Source of the DNA: Sphingomonas sp. CFBP 13720
GTDB lineage: Bacteria > Pseudomonadota > Alphaproteobacteria > Sphingomonadales > Sphingomonadaceae
Direction: 5' to 3'
NCBI RefSeq assembly: GCF_014842075.1
Contig: NZ_JACYVA010000001.1
Span: 518,278 to 582,277 of the forward strand
DNA: 64,000 nt
The position numbers were made by a program, and so were the translations under genes. Under the pieces are notes generated by a model, which made no database searches, was not told where the DNA came from, and saw nothing but the letters and a program-made list of their open reading frames with translations. Positions 52,784 through 62,396 of this stretch are shown here, piece after piece; position 1 is the first letter of the stretch, and each line of letters opens with the position of its first letter.

Positions 52784-54702
52784 GCGCGGACTTCGGTCGC
52801 CCCGGCCTCGTTCCAGCGCAGCGCGGCCAGCACGGTATCGACGATCTGCGGGGCGTTCAGCCCGGCTTCGTCATATTGCTTTGCCGGGCCGTTCTGGTCC
52901 TGGAACACATCGGGCAGGCGCATGGTGCGCAGCTTCAGCCCGCCGTCGATCAGTCCCGAGTCGCTGGCATAGGTCAGCACGTGTGCGCCCAGCCCGCCGA
53001 TCGCGCCCTCCTCGACCGTCACGGCGACCTCGTGGCTGGTCAGCAGGCGGCGGATCAACGCTTCGTCCAACGGCTTGGCGAACCGCAAGTCGGCGACCGT
53101 CGTCGACAGCCCCTTCGCCTCCAGCACCTCGGCCGCCTTCATCGCTTCTTCCAGCCGGGTGCCGAGCGACAGGATCGCGACCTTATGCCCTTCGCGTACC
53201 AGCCGCCCCTTGCCGATCTCCAGCCGCTGGGGAACATCGGGCAGTGCGATGCCGACGCCGTTGCCGCGCGGATAGCGCACCGCGATCGGGCCGCTGTCGT
53301 AGCAAGCGGCAGTGTAAGTCATGTGGACCAGTTCGGCCTCGTCCGCCGCCGCCATCACCACCATGTTGGGAAGGGTCGCAAGATAGGTCACGTCGAAGCT
53401 GCCCGCATGCGTCGCGCCGTCGGCACCGACCAGCCCGGCGCGATCGATCGCGAAGCGCACCGGCAGGTTCTGGATACACACGTCGTGGACGACCTGGTCG
53501 TATGCGCGTTGCAGGAACGTCGAATAGATCGCGCAGAACGGCCGCATCCCCTGTGCGGCCAGCCCGGCGGCAAAGGTCACCGCATGCTGTTCGGCGATGC
53601 CCACGTCGAAGAACCGGTCGGGATGCGCCTTCGCGAACCGGTCCAGCCCGGTGCCCGACGGCATCGCCGCCGTGATCGCGCACAGCCGATCGTCGGTCTC
53701 AGCCAGCTTCGCCAGCGTGTGGCCGAACACGTTCTGATATTGCGGCGGGCCGGCGGGCGCCTTGACCTGCGTGCCGGTGATCACGTCGAACTTCTGGACG
53801 CCGTGATATTTGTCCGCCGCCGCCTCTGCCGGGCCATATCCCTTGCCCTTCTTCGTGACGACATGGATCAGGATCGGGCCTTCCTCCGCGTCGCGCACAT
53901 TTTCCAGCACCGGGATCAGATGGTCGAGATTGTGACCGTCGATCGGACCGACATAGTAAAAGCCCAGTTCCTCGAACAACGTACCGCCGGTCGCCATGCC
54001 GCGCGCGAATTCGTCGGTCTTGCGCGCGGCGGTGTGCAGCGGACGCGGCAGCTTGCGCACGATCTTCTTCAACGTTTCGCGGATGCCGAGAAACTCGCGG
54101 CTCGACACGATGCGCGACAGATAGGCCGACAGCCCGCCGACCGGCGGCGCGATCGACATGTCGTTGTCGTTCAGGATCACGATCAGCCGGTTGCCCGCCT
54201 GTTCGGCGTTGTTCATCGCTTCATACGCCATGCCCGCCGACATTGCGCCGTCGCCGATCACGGCGATACCCTTGCCCGACGTGCCCGCGATCTTGTTTGC
54301 GATCGCAAAGCCAAGCGCGGCCGAAATCGACGTCGAACTGTGCGCTGCGCCGAACGGGTCGTATTCGCTTTCGGACCGTTTGGTGAAACCCGACAGCCCG
54401 CCGCCCTGCCGCAGCGTGCGGATACGGTCGCGCCGTCCGGTCAGGATCTTGTGCGGATAGCATTGATGCCCGACGTCCCACACCAAACGGTCGGCGGGCG
54501 TGTCGAACACATAATGGATCGCCACGGTCAGCTCGACCACGCCGAGTCCCGATCCGAGGTGCCCGCCGGTCGTTCCGACCGCGCTGATGGTTTCCTGTCG
54601 CAACTCGTCCGCGAGTTGTCGCAAGTCGCCGGGGGCGAGCTTCCGAAGGTCGGCGGGGGTCTGTACGGTATCGAGCAGCGGCGTGCTAAGTGGATCGGCC
54701 AT
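52780..54702 (-). CDS. dxs: 1-deoxy-D-xylulose-5-phosphate synthase
   Basis: First enzyme of the MEP isoprenoid pathway: pyruvate plus glyceraldehyde 3-phosphate to DXP with thiamine diphosphate. The product is 640 residues. TPP-binding features [17 protein letters not shown]...[14 protein letters not shown], the [10 protein letters not shown] segment, the [18 protein letters not shown] block in the pyrimidine domain, and the transketolase C-terminal domain are all complete. In Sphingomonas it supplies carotenoids, hopanoids and quinones. It carries a coupled small gene and then VapBC downstream. Confidence 0.97.
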   Translation of the reverse strand: MADPLSTPLLDTVQTPADLRKLAPGDLRQLADELRQETISAVGTTGGHLGSGLGVVELTVAIHYVFDTPADRLVWDVGHQCYPHKILTGRRDRIRTLRQGGGLSGFTKRSESEYDPFGAAHSSTSISAALGFAIANKIAGTSGKGIAVIGDGAMSAGMAYEAMNNAEQAGNRLIVILNDNDMSIAPPVGGLSAYLSRIVSSREFLGIRETLKKIVRKLPRPLHTAARKTDEFARGMATGGTLFEELGFYYVGPIDGHNLDHLIPVLENVRDAEEGPILIHVVTKKGKGYGPAEAAADKYHGVQKFDVITGTQVKAPAGPPQYQNVFGHTLAKLAETDDRLCAITAAMPSGTGLDRFAKAHPDRFFDVGIAEQHAVTFAAGLAAQGMRPFCAIYSTFLQRAYDQVVHDVCIQNLPVRFAIDRAGLVGADGATHAGSFDVTYLATLPNMVVMAAADEAELVHMTYTAACYDSGPIAVRYPRGNGVGIALPDVPQRLEIGKGRLVREGHKVAILSLGTRLEEAMKAAEVLEAKGLSTTVADLRFAKPLDEALIRRLLTSHEVAVTVEEGAIGGLGAHVLTYASDSGLIDGGLKLRTMRLPDVFQDQNGPAKQYDEAGLNAPQIVDTVLAALRWNEAGATEVRA

Positions 54703-54785
54703 CGACCGTGCTTATCGCAGCCGTTCGTTCCTGTCGATTGCCGGCGACCTACCGGGTACTAAACCGCACACCCGTCGCGGGAATT

Positions 54786-55262
54786 TCAAGAAACCTGCAC
54801 CGGCGCTGCATCGCATTCCGCACAGGTGCCGCGCACTTCGATGACCGGCCGCGCGGTCCGGAAGCCCGCACCCGATGCCGCATCGCGCACGCTGCGCGTG
54901 ATCGGATCGTTGTCCAGATGCGTCGTCTGTCCACACTGGTCGCACACGAGGAAGATGCAGTCGTGGATGCAATCGGGATGAGTATTGGCCAGATACGCGT
55001 TGGCGCTCTCCACCCGACGCGCAAGGTTGGCGTTCACGAACAGGTCGAGGATGCGATAGACGCTGTTGGGTGCCACGCGCCGCCCCTGCGCCTTCGATAC
55101 GGCATCGGCGATGTCATAGGCGGAGGCGGGCTTGTCGAACCCGGCCAGCACGTCGAAGATGCTGGCGCGCATCGCGGTCCATTGCTCGCCGGCGCGGGTC
55201 AGCGCGGTTTCGGCCGCCTTGTTCCAGGCAGGACCGTTGGTATCGTGATGTTCGTGCGCCAT
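54786..55262 (-). CDS. Fur family regulator, Zur-like
   Basis: Metal-responsive repressor of 158 residues. The N-terminal winged helix (TAMRASIFDVLAGFDKPASAYDIADAVSKAQGRRVAPNSVYRILDLFVNANLARRVES) and the C-terminal metal sites with CDQCGQ and CAECDA fit Fur-family proteins; the AYDI...VYR wording and the HPDCIHDCIFLVCDQC block resemble Zur more than Fur or PerR. The start ATG 55262 is 83 bp upstream-side of dxs. The MerC-family gene lies just upstream, and zur next to membrane metal genes is common. Confidence 0.82.
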   Translation of the reverse strand: MAHEHHDTNGPAWNKAAETALTRAGEQWTAMRASIFDVLAGFDKPASAYDIADAVSKAQGRRVAPNSVYRILDLFVNANLARRVESANAYLANTHPDCIHDCIFLVCDQCGQTTHLDNDPITRSVRDAASGAGFRTARPVIEVRGTCAECDAAPVQVS

Positions 55263-55302
55263 ACGGCGAAGATAAGCGTGCCGCCCCCCGGCGGCAACCC
55301 GG

Positions 55303-55686
55303 TCAGGCGGCGGCGCGCCGGTTCAGATCGTGCCCCAGCGCCAGCAGCGCGACGCCCGTCAGCGTCCACACCGTTTCCATATCGCCATGCGGGATGCTTG
55401 CGGCACCGGCCATTACGCCCAGCCCCAGCCCACCGATCGCGGCCGGCAGCATATAGCCGTGGCGGATGATGCCCATGCCCAGCGCGGCGGCACCGAGGAT
55501 GATCGCCAGTACCAGCCCGACTTCGTGGATCGCGGGATGCAACAGCGCACCACCGACCGACGCGACCAGCGTCATCAGGATCACGCTCATCACGCAATGC
55601 ACCGCGCACAGCCCCGACAGCGCAATGCCCAGCCGGTCGAGTCGACCGTCGTGCAGCATCGAGAAACGGGCGGTCGAACCTTGCAT
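55303..55686 (-). CDS. MerC domain inner-membrane protein
   Basis: A 127-residue protein with four hydrophobic segments from ATG 55686 (the frame extends 34 codons without support). The first span carries the MerC-type cysteine pair, LSGLCAVHCVMS, and ends in GHDLN. MerC proteins move mercuric ions, but chromosomal relatives without mer genes, as here, are often next to metal regulators and may handle zinc or another ion. It precedes the Zur-like gene by 40 bp and may be under its control. Confidence 0.8.
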   Translation of the reverse strand: MQGSTARFSMLHDGRLDRLGIALSGLCAVHCVMSVILMTLVASVGGALLHPAIHEVGLVLAIILGAAALGMGIIRHGYMLPAAIGGLGLGVMAGAASIPHGDMETVWTLTGVALLALGHDLNRRAAA

Positions 55687-55793
55687 CCCGCCGTTATGGC
55701 ATCGGTAAGGCGAAGTTACAACATATCGTCGGCGAATTTTCGGGCGTTGCGTCGTGCGTTCTACGCAGAAGACCGAGCGACAAACCAACCAAA

Positions 55794-55848
55794 CCGTTCA
55801 TGCCGAGTAGCCATTCCGACAGGCTTCACGGCGACTCAGCAAGAACGG
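55794..55848. repeat. Extragenic palindromic repeat, copy 1
   Basis: A 55-bp imperfect palindrome. Arms CCGTTC-x-TGC-x-GAGT-x-GCC and GGC-x-ACTC-x-GCA-x-GAACGG pair with few mismatches. The left arm resembles the left arm of the 59837 element (CCGTTC..C.GAGTAGCCA), so both belong to one extragenic repeat family. Confidence 0.7.
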
Positions 55849-55855
55849 GATGTAT

Positions 55856-55880
55856 CGACGCATCGGGTTTGAATGCGTCG
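55856..55880 (-). terminator. Hairpin downstream of the metH C-part
   Basis: A perfect 8-bp stem (CGACGCAT / ATGCGTCG, 9-nt loop) 16 nt past the metH stop. It lacks a T tract, so it may be a transcript-end stabiliser or factor-dependent stop rather than a full intrinsic terminator. Confidence 0.45.
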
Positions 55881-55896
55881 AACGCCCTCACTCCCG

Positions 55897-58587
55897 TCAG
55901 TCCAGATTCGGTCGCAGCCACCGCTCCGCCTGTTCGTGGCTCACGCCGCGCCGCGCCGCATAGTCCTCCAACTGGTCGCGGCCGATCCGGGCCACGCCGA
56001 AATAGGCGCTGTCGGGATGGCCGAAATAGAAGCCCGACACCGCCGCCGTCGGTAGCATCGCGAAACTGTCGGTCAGCGTGATCCCGGTCGCCTCGGTAGC
56101 GCCCAGCATCTCGAACAGGATCGGTTTCTGGCTATGTTCGGGGCACGCCGGATAGCCGGGCGCGGGGCGGATGCCGCGATATTGCTCGCGGATCATCGCC
56201 TCGTTGGTCAATTGCTCGTCGGGGGCATAGCCCCACAGCACGGTACGGACATGATGGTGCAGCCGTTCGGCGAACGCCTCCGCCAGCCGGTCGGCCAGCG
56301 CTTTCAGCAGGATGTCCTGATAATCATCGTTCTCGGCCTTGAATCGCGCGATGTGCGGATCGATGCCGTGGATGCCGACCGCGAACCCGCCCATCCAGTC
56401 GCCCGCCGGATCGATGAAGTCGGACAGGCACATGTTCGGCCGCCCTTCCCGCTTCTGCACCTGTTGCCGCAGGAACGGCATGCGGATGGCGTGGGTCGCG
56501 TGATCGATCTGGAGCGGCGTCGAAAAGCCGTGCGGCACGCCCGACAATGGCGACACCCGCCCCGCCTCGATCGCCGGTTCGATCTGTTCGGCGGGCACGT
56601 CGATCACCACGTCGTCGCCGACCGCGCGGCAATGCCACAGCGCCGCGACCCCGCGCGCCGTCAGCCATTTCTCCGCGATCACCCGGTCGAGCATCGCCTG
56701 CGCATCCTCGAACAGCGACGTGGCGCTTTCGCCGACGACCTTGTCGGTCAGGATCGCGGGATAGTTGCCCGCCAGTTCCCATGCGCGAAAGAACGGCGTC
56801 CAGTCGATATACTGGCGCAGGTCGGCAAGGTCCCAATCGTCGAACACGTGCCGGCCGGGCATCGCGGGGGCGGCGGGCTTCTGCGAGAAATCGGCGGCGA
56901 AGCGATTGGCGCGCGCGGCGGCGATCGGGGTCAGCTCGCTCTGCCCCTTGCCCGCGCGGGCGACCCGCACCGCTTCGTAATCGGCCGCGATCTGATCGAC
57001 ATAGGCGTCGCGCCCGGTATCGCTGACCAGCGTGGTCGCCACGCCCACCGCCCGGGACGCGTCGAGGACGTGGACGATCGGTCCGTCATAGGCGGGCGAG
57101 ATGCGCAGCGCGGTATGCACTTTCGACGTGGTCGCGCCGCCGATCAGCAGCGGCATCGTCATCCCCGCGCGCTTCATCTCCTCGGCCACCGTCACCATCT
57201 CGTCCAGCGACGGGGTAATGAGGCCCGACAGGCCGATCATGTCAGCGTCGTTCTCGTTCGCTGCCTCAAGAATACGCGTCCACGGCACCATGACGCCCAG
57301 GTCGACCACGTCGAACCCGTTGCACTGCAACACCACGCCGACGATGTTCTTGCCGATGTCATGCACGTCGCCTTTCACGGTCGCCATGATGATCTTGCCC
57401 TTGCCCTTGGCGCCGGGTTCCTTCGCCGCTTCGATGAAGGGCAGCAGATGGGCGACGGCCTTTTTCATCACGCGCGCCGATTTGACGACCTGTGGCAGGA
57501 ACATCTTGCCCGATCCGAACAGGTCGCCGACGACGTTCATCCCGTCCATCAACGGCCCCTCGATCACCTCGATCGGCCGGGCGAACTGCTGGCGGCATTC
57601 CTCGGTATCGTCGACGACATGCGCGTCGATCCCCTTGACCAAGGCATATTCGAGCCGCTTCGTCACAGGCAGGCTGCGCCATTCGGCGGCGGCCTTTTCG
57701 GCGACCGCGTCGGTGCCCTTGTACTTTTCCGCCAGCGCGATCAGCCGGTCGGTCGATCCCGGATCGCGGTTGAGGATGACGTCCTCGCACGCGGTGCGCA
57801 GTTCGGGGTCGATCGTGTCGTACACGTCCAGCTGCCCGGCGTTGACGATCCCCATGTCCATCCCCGCCGGAATGGCGTGATAGAGGAAGATCGAATGCAT
57901 CGCCCGGCGCACCGGCTCGTTCCCGCGAAAGCTGAACGACAGGTTCGATAGCCCGCCCGAGATGTGGCAATGCGGGCAGCGCGCCTTGATCTCGCGGCAT
58001 GCCTCGATGAAGTCGACGCCGTAATTGTTATGCTCCTCGATCCCCGTCGCCACCGCGAACACGTTGGGATCGAAGATGATATCTTCGGGCGGAAAGCCGA
58101 TCGTCATCAACAGGTCGTACGCGCGGGCGCAGATTTCGACCTTGCGGTCCTTGGTATCCGCCTGCCCCACCTCGTCGAACGCCATCACGACGACCGCCGC
58201 GCCGTAATTCATGCATTTGCGGGCATGGTCGAGGAACTGTGCCTCGCCTTCCTTCATGCTGATCGAATTGACGATCGGCTTGCCGCTGACGCATTTCAGC
58301 CCCGCCTCGATCACGTCCCATTTCGAACTGTCGACCATCACCGGAATCCGCGCGATGTCGGGTTCGGCCTGGATCAGTTTCAGGAAGGTCGTCATGGCGT
58401 GGTGCGCGTCGAGCAGCCCTTCGTCCATGTTGACGTCGAGCACCTGCGCACCCGACTCCACCTGCTGCAACGCGACCTCGACCGCGGCGGCATAATCGCC
58501 GGCCATCACCAGCTTCTTGAAACGGGCGGAGCCGGTGACGTTGGTGCGTTCGCCGATATTGACGAAGTTGGTCGAAGCGTTGGTCAT
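55897..58587 (-). CDS. metH: Methionine synthase, C-terminal part (folate, cobalamin and reactivation domains)
   Basis: Split MetH subunit of 896 residues from ATG 58587. Domain order: methyltetrahydrofolate-binding ([17 protein letters not shown], about 1-280), cobalamin cap and B12-binding domain with DVHDIG (D407, H409, G412) and the later [13 protein letters not shown], then the SAM-binding activation domain (about 600-890, ending [12 protein letters not shown]). The homocysteine-binding module is encoded separately upstream (58759-59808). Both genes together make cobalamin-dependent methionine from homocysteine. Confidence 0.95.
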   Translation of the reverse strand: MTNASTNFVNIGERTNVTGSARFKKLVMAGDYAAAVEVALQQVESGAQVLDVNMDEGLLDAHHAMTTFLKLIQAEPDIARIPVMVDSSKWDVIEAGLKCVSGKPIVNSISMKEGEAQFLDHARKCMNYGAAVVVMAFDEVGQADTKDRKVEICARAYDLLMTIGFPPEDIIFDPNVFAVATGIEEHNNYGVDFIEACREIKARCPHCHISGGLSNLSFSFRGNEPVRRAMHSIFLYHAIPAGMDMGIVNAGQLDVYDTIDPELRTACEDVILNRDPGSTDRLIALAEKYKGTDAVAEKAAAEWRSLPVTKRLEYALVKGIDAHVVDDTEECRQQFARPIEVIEGPLMDGMNVVGDLFGSGKMFLPQVVKSARVMKKAVAHLLPFIEAAKEPGAKGKGKIIMATVKGDVHDIGKNIVGVVLQCNGFDVVDLGVMVPWTRILEAANENDADMIGLSGLITPSLDEMVTVAEEMKRAGMTMPLLIGGATTSKVHTALRISPAYDGPIVHVLDASRAVGVATTLVSDTGRDAYVDQIAADYEAVRVARAGKGQSELTPIAAARANRFAADFSQKPAAPAMPGRHVFDDWDLADLRQYIDWTPFFRAWELAGNYPAILTDKVVGESATSLFEDAQAMLDRVIAEKWLTARGVAALWHCRAVGDDVVIDVPAEQIEPAIEAGRVSPLSGVPHGFSTPLQIDHATHAIRMPFLRQQVQKREGRPNMCLSDFIDPAGDWMGGFAVGIHGIDPHIARFKAENDDYQDILLKALADRLAEAFAERLHHHVRTVLWGYAPDEQLTNEAMIREQYRGIRPAPGYPACPEHSQKPILFEMLGATEATGITLTDSFAMLPTAAVSGFYFGHPDSAYFGVARIGRDQLEDYAARRGVSHEQAERWLRPNLD

Positions 58588-58670
58588 TCGGTGTTCCAAT
58601 CCCCCCGCACGGCGGAGCGGGGACCAGCCTTCTGCTGGTGGAGGGGGGTCTCCCACGAACGAAACGGTAG

Positions 58671-58698
58671 CGATGGCGAAGACCCCCCTTCGCCATCG
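58671..58698. repeat. Perfect 11-bp inverted repeat between the two metH genes
   Basis: CGATGGCGAAG and CTTCGCCATCG separated by six bases. Just left of it (58604-58649) a second imperfect hairpin pairs CCAGC/GCTGG inside CCCCCC/GGGGGG. The 171-bp spacer is thus highly structured and could adjust the ratio of the two subunits. Confidence 0.6.
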
Positions 58699-58758
58699 TG
58701 CGGATGGCTCCTGCTCCGTGCCGGGGAAGATCTTGGCGTCTTCTCCCGGAAGCGGCCC

Positions 58759-59808
58759 TTACGCCGCCATCGTGAACGGCTCCAGCCCGGCCAGCCGGGT
58801 CTTCACCGCGACCTGCGGCACCCGGCGCGGCGTCACGCCCCGTACCCGCTCCGCCATCGCCTTGATATGCGCGGGCGTCGATCCGCAGCATCCGCCGAGG
58901 ATGTTGACCTGCCCATGGTCCGCCCAGTCGCCGACCAACGCGGCGGTTGTCGCCGGTTCCTCGTCATACGCGCCCAGTTCGTTGGGCAGGCCGGCATTGG
59001 GATAGACCATGATGAGCGTGTCGCAGATTTCCGACAGCACCTTGACGTGCGGGCGCAACTGCTCCGCGCCGAACGAACAGTTCAGCCCGATCGTCACCGG
59101 CCGGGCATGGCGCACCGCGTGCCAGAACGCCTCGACCGTATGCCCCGACAGGTTACGCCCCGACAGGTCGGTCAGCGTCATCGACAACATGATCGGCAGA
59201 TCGCGGCCCAGCGCATCGCCGGCTTCCAGCGCCGCCATCACCCCGGCCTTCGCGTTCAGCGTATCGAACACCGTTTCGATCAGGATGAAATCGACGCCGC
59301 CCGCGACCAGCGCGTCGGCCTGTTCGCGGTACACGGCCTTCAGGTAATCGAAGTCGATCTCACGGAAGCCGGGATCGTTGACGTCGGGCGACAGCGACAG
59401 CGTCTTGTTGGTCGGCCCGATCGCCCCGGCGACGAAGCGCGGCCGCCCGTCGCGATCCTGATATTCGTCGGCCAGCCGGCGGGCGATCCGCGCGCTCTGG
59501 ATGTTGATGTCCGCAACCAGCGCCTCCGCGCCGTAATCGGCCTGGCTGATGACGTTCGCGCTGAACGTGTTGGTCGACACGATATCCGACCCGGCATCCA
59601 GATAGGCACGGGTGATCGTCTCCGGCACCGTCGGCATCGTCAGCGCGAGGATATCGTTATTGCCCTTCTGATCGTGGGTCAGCCCCAGCGATCCGGCATA
59701 ATCCGCTTCGGACAGTTTCCAGTTCTGGATTTCTGTCCCGAACGCACCATCGGTGATGAGCACGCGCTGGGCGGCTTCGGCGTTCAGTCGTTGGCGGACG
59801 GTGGTCAT
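58759..59808 (-). CDS. metH: Methionine synthase, N-terminal homocysteine-binding part
   Basis: Homocysteine methyltransferase module of 349 residues, the first domain of MetH made as a separate protein. The zinc thiolates are present: C244 in GLNCSFG and C307/C308 in GGCCGS. VLITDGAFGTEIQN and STNTFSAN are family blocks. The BHMT-like MmuM family is an alternative, but the adjacent MetH C-part on the same strand and the good match to the MetH first domain make a split MetH more likely. It precedes the large part by 171 bp. Confidence 0.93.
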   Translation of the reverse strand: MTTVRQRLNAEAAQRVLITDGAFGTEIQNWKLSEADYAGSLGLTHDQKGNNDILALTMPTVPETITRAYLDAGSDIVSTNTFSANVISQADYGAEALVADINIQSARIARRLADEYQDRDGRPRFVAGAIGPTNKTLSLSPDVNDPGFREIDFDYLKAVYREQADALVAGGVDFILIETVFDTLNAKAGVMAALEAGDALGRDLPIMLSMTLTDLSGRNLSGHTVEAFWHAVRHARPVTIGLNCSFGAEQLRPHVKVLSEICDTLIMVYPNAGLPNELGAYDEEPATTAALVGDWADHGQVNILGGCCGSTPAHIKAMAERVRGVTPRRVPQVAVKTRLAGLEPFTMAA

Positions 59809-59836
59809 GGTTCGGTTCCAGATGGTTTAAGCCACC

Positions 59837-59946
59837 CCGTTCGTCCTGAGTAGCCACTGCGCCTGTCGGAGGGGCGTATCGAAGGACTGCTACAGTGCTT
59901 CGATACGGGCCTTCGTCTGCGCTTAGTCGCTACCCAGCATGAACGG
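59837..59946. repeat. Extragenic palindromic repeat, copy 2
   Basis: A 110-bp element with two nested palindromes: outer CCGTTCgTCCTGaGTAGC with GCTACcCAGcaTGAACGG, inner CGTATCGAAGGACTG with CAGTGCTTCGATACG. It sits between metF and the metH N-part and resembles intergenic repeats common in sphingomonads. Confidence 0.75.
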
Positions 59947-59964
59947 CGTTGCTGGAATTATAGG

Positions 59965-60906
59965 TCAGGCCGCGACGGCGACCGGCTTCGCCTTTGGCCG
60001 CAACCCCATCAGGTGACAGATCGCATAGGACAGTTCGGCGCGGTTGAGCGTGTAGAAATGGAAATCGCGCACCCCGCCGGCATATAGCTTGCGGCACATT
60101 TCCGCTGCGACGGTCGCCGCGACCAGTTGCCGCGCGCCGGGATGATCGTCCAGCCCCTCGAACAGCCGGTCCATCCAGTCGGGGATCGCCGCGCCGCACA
60201 GCCCGGCGAACTTGCGGACCTGCGCCACGTTCGACACCGGCAGGATGCCCGGCACGATATCGGCCGAGATACCCGCGGCGGCGGCGGCGTCGCGGAAGCG
60301 GAAGAACGCTTCGGGCGTGAAGAAGAATTGCGTGATCGCCCGCGTCGCCCCGGCGTCCAGCTTGGCGCGCAGATTGTCGAGGTCCGCCGCCTGATGCGCC
60401 GAATCGGGATGGCATTCGGGATAGGCCGCGACCGAAATCTCGAACGGGTGCAGCCGCTTCAGTCCCGCGACCAGCGCCGCCGCATTGGCATAGCCGTCGG
60501 GGTGTGCCGCGAATGCCGCGCCGGCCGTGGGCGGATCGCCGCGCAGTGCGACGATGTGGCGCACGCCCGCCGCCCAATATTCCTGCGCGACCTGATCGAT
60601 CTCCGCTTTCGTCGCCTCGACGCAGGTCAGGTGCGCGGCGGCGGGCATCGCGGTTTCGCGCGCGATACGGGCGACCGTGGCATGCGTCCGCTCGCGCGTC
60701 GATCCGCCGGCACCGTAGGTGACTGAGACGAAACGCGGTTCCAGCGGTTCCAGCGCACGCACCGTTTCCCACAGCGCCGATTCCATCCGGTCGTTCTTGG
60801 GCGGAAAGAATTCGAAACTGACCGCGCAGTCGCCCGCCAGATCGGCGAACAGTGGCGCGTCGAGCGCGCGACGCGCCTCTTCGAGTTGCGGAACCGAGAA
60901 CGTCAT
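59965..60906 (-). CDS. metF: 5,10-methylenetetrahydrofolate reductase
   Basis: FAD enzyme reducing methylene-THF to methyl-THF, the methyl donor for MetH. The product is 313 residues from ATG 60906. Features: VSFEFFPPKNDRM with the catalytic Glu, VSVTYGAGGSTRERT, HLTCVEATK, LRGDPP, FFFTPEAFFRF and the C-terminal FHFYTLNRAEL. Its start overlaps the stop of the ArsR-methyltransferase gene (ATGA), giving a clear operon of regulator, metF and the metH halves. Confidence 0.96.
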   Translation of the reverse strand: MTFSVPQLEEARRALDAPLFADLAGDCAVSFEFFPPKNDRMESALWETVRALEPLEPRFVSVTYGAGGSTRERTHATVARIARETAMPAAAHLTCVEATKAEIDQVAQEYWAAGVRHIVALRGDPPTAGAAFAAHPDGYANAAALVAGLKRLHPFEISVAAYPECHPDSAHQAADLDNLRAKLDAGATRAITQFFFTPEAFFRFRDAAAAAGISADIVPGILPVSNVAQVRKFAGLCGAAIPDWMDRLFEGLDDHPGARQLVAATVAAEMCRKLYAGGVRDFHFYTLNRAELSYAICHLMGLRPKAKPVAVAA

Positions 60907-61850
60907 GCCGCCTTCACCTTTCGTACGCCGTCGCTGCGGCGTCCCATCCATAGTTTCACGGTCAACTCCGCCCCCTCCAGCGTCTCGATCGAGACGGGAG
61001 CGAGGCCGGCATCGGCGAACCAGCCGAGCATCTGCTCGTCCGAAAATCCCAGCCGCGCATGCGCGTCGCGCAGCCGCAGTTCCTCACGCTCGTGCGGCGC
61101 GAAATCGCAGATCAACAACCGTCCGCCCGGACCCAGCACTCGTGCCGCCTCCGCGATCGCCGCGCCGGGATGCTGCGCGAAATGCAGTACGTGGTGCAGC
61201 ACCGCCGCATCGGCGACCCCCGCCGCCAGCGGCAGCGCGTACAGATCGGCCTGTCGCAACTCGACCTGGTCCAGCGTCGACAGCTTGGCCCGCGCCAGCC
61301 GCAGCATTTCGGACGAGCGGTCGATCCCGATCGCCTGCCGCGCCTGTGTTCCGAACAGTTCGATCATCCGCCCGGTGCCGGTGCCGATATCGACCAGCAG
61401 GTCGATCGCCCCCGGTCCCAGCGCGCGGACCATCGCGGCTTCCACCGCTTCCTCCGCGACATGGAGCGAACGGATCGCGTCCCATTCGTCGGCATGTGCC
61501 TCGAACCACTGCGCCGCCGCCGCCGCCCGGTCGGCGCGCACCGCCGCCAGCCGCGCGGTATCGGCCAGCCGCCAGTGATCCCCCTCCGGCAGCCACGCGT
61601 CGATCGCCTCGATCAACGGCGTGACGATCGCGGGCGATCCCAACGCGACGAACACCCAGCTGCCTTCCTTGCGCCGGATCGCAAGACCCGCGTCGCACAG
61701 GATCTTGACGTGACGGCTGACACGCGGCTGGCTCTGCCCCAGCACCTGTGCCAGTTCCCCCACCGACAGCTCCATCGTGCGCAACAGCGCCAGTACCCGC
61801 AACCGGGTCGCGTCGCTCGCCGCGCGCAGGATATCGAGGGCCGGAACCAT
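60903..61850 (-). CDS. ArsR-type HTH regulator fused to SAM-dependent methyltransferase domain
   Basis: A 315-residue fusion from ATG 61850. The N-terminal ArsR winged helix is about 1-85 (ALDILRAASDATRLRVLALLRT...LAQVLGQSQPRVSRHVKILCDAGL). The C-terminal class I methyltransferase is about 130-300 (DIGTGTGRMIEL, and the LPLAAGVADAAVLHHVLHF acceptor loop). It sits at the head of the metF-metH operon and faces a perfect palindrome 9 nt before this start. By context and architecture it resembles SAH/SAM-responsive ArsR regulators (SahR type) of methionine genes. The methyltransferase domain could act as the ligand sensor; catalysis is unproved. Confidence 0.85.
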   Translation of the reverse strand: MVPALDILRAASDATRLRVLALLRTMELSVGELAQVLGQSQPRVSRHVKILCDAGLAIRRKEGSWVFVALGSPAIVTPLIEAIDAWLPEGDHWRLADTARLAAVRADRAAAAAQWFEAHADEWDAIRSLHVAEEAVEAAMVRALGPGAIDLLVDIGTGTGRMIELFGTQARQAIGIDRSSEMLRLARAKLSTLDQVELRQADLYALPLAAGVADAAVLHHVLHFAQHPGAAIAEAARVLGPGGRLLICDFAPHEREELRLRDAHARLGFSDEQMLGWFADAGLAPVSIETLEGAELTVKLWMGRRSDGVRKVKAA

Positions 61851-61858
61851 GGCAACCG

Positions 61859-61878
61859 ATATAAAGAAATCTTTATAT
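61859..61878. promoter_or_regulatory. Perfect 8-4-8 palindromic operator of the methionine operon
   Basis: ATATAAAG-AAAT-CTTTATAT, immediately upstream of the ArsR-methyltransferase start codon. It is AT-rich in an otherwise GC-rich region. It overlaps codons of an alternative longer frame (ATG 61886), which is why the shorter start is preferred. Likely binding site of the ArsR-type dimer. Confidence 0.75.
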
Positions 61879-61983
61879 GGCGTCAATCGTCCCGTCTTCG
61901 TACGGTGCCTTCGTTCCGTTCATGAAACTAGCGGCGGATTTGCGCGTTTGCCGGCCCATCATTCTGTTACGAAGGGATCGTCC

Positions 61984-62325
61984 ATGAAGAAGCTTCTCCT
62001 CCTGCCGCTGGCGGCCGCAGCGTTCACCATGACCGCATGCACCGAAAAGGCGCAGAACGAGACGGGCGAAGCGGCCGATGCCGTGGCATCGGACGTGAAC
62101 GCCACGATGGGCGCCGCCGTCGATGACGTACAGGCCGCGGGCGACCGTGCGTTCGGCGCGGCCGAAAACGCCGCCGACACGGCAGGCGCGAAGATCGAGA
62201 ACGCCACCGACCGTGCGGGTGCTGCGATCGATCGCGGCGCGGCGCGTGCCGATGCCGCCGCCGACAACGCCCAGCGCGAAACCGGCCAGGAGCTGGAAGA
62301 GGCCGGACGCGACCTTCAGCGTTGA
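61984..62325 (+). CDS. Small Ala/Asp-rich lipoprotein
   Basis: A 113-residue protein with a lipoprotein-type signal: MKKLLLLPLAAAAFTMTAC, cysteine 19 as lipidation site. The mature part has many Ala-Asp heptad-like repeats (GEAADAVASDVNATMG, GDRAFGAAENAADTAG, DRAGAAIDRGAARADAAADNA), giving a long, amphipathic helix. Such proteins are common in sphingomonads and probably span the periplasm or bind the cell wall; function unknown. It ends shortly before a strong terminator. Confidence 0.75.
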   Translation: MKKLLLLPLAAAAFTMTACTEKAQNETGEAADAVASDVNATMGAAVDDVQAAGDRAFGAAENAADTAGAKIENATDRAGAAIDRGAARADAAADNAQRETGQELEEAGRDLQR

Positions 62326-62347
62326 TCCAAGCTTGAAGTAAGGGAAA

Positions 62348-62381
62348 GGCCGCGCCCGTCGCAACGGGACGCGGCCTTTTT
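62348..62381 (+). terminator. Strong rho-independent terminator
   Basis: GGCCGCGCCCGT and ACGGGACGCGGCC pair around the loop CGCA (one bulge), followed by TTTTT. It follows the lipoprotein stop by 23 nt and closes that transcript; the reverse strand also has a short A/T flank. Confidence 0.9.
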
Positions 62382-62396
62382 CGTTGGGAGAACTCC

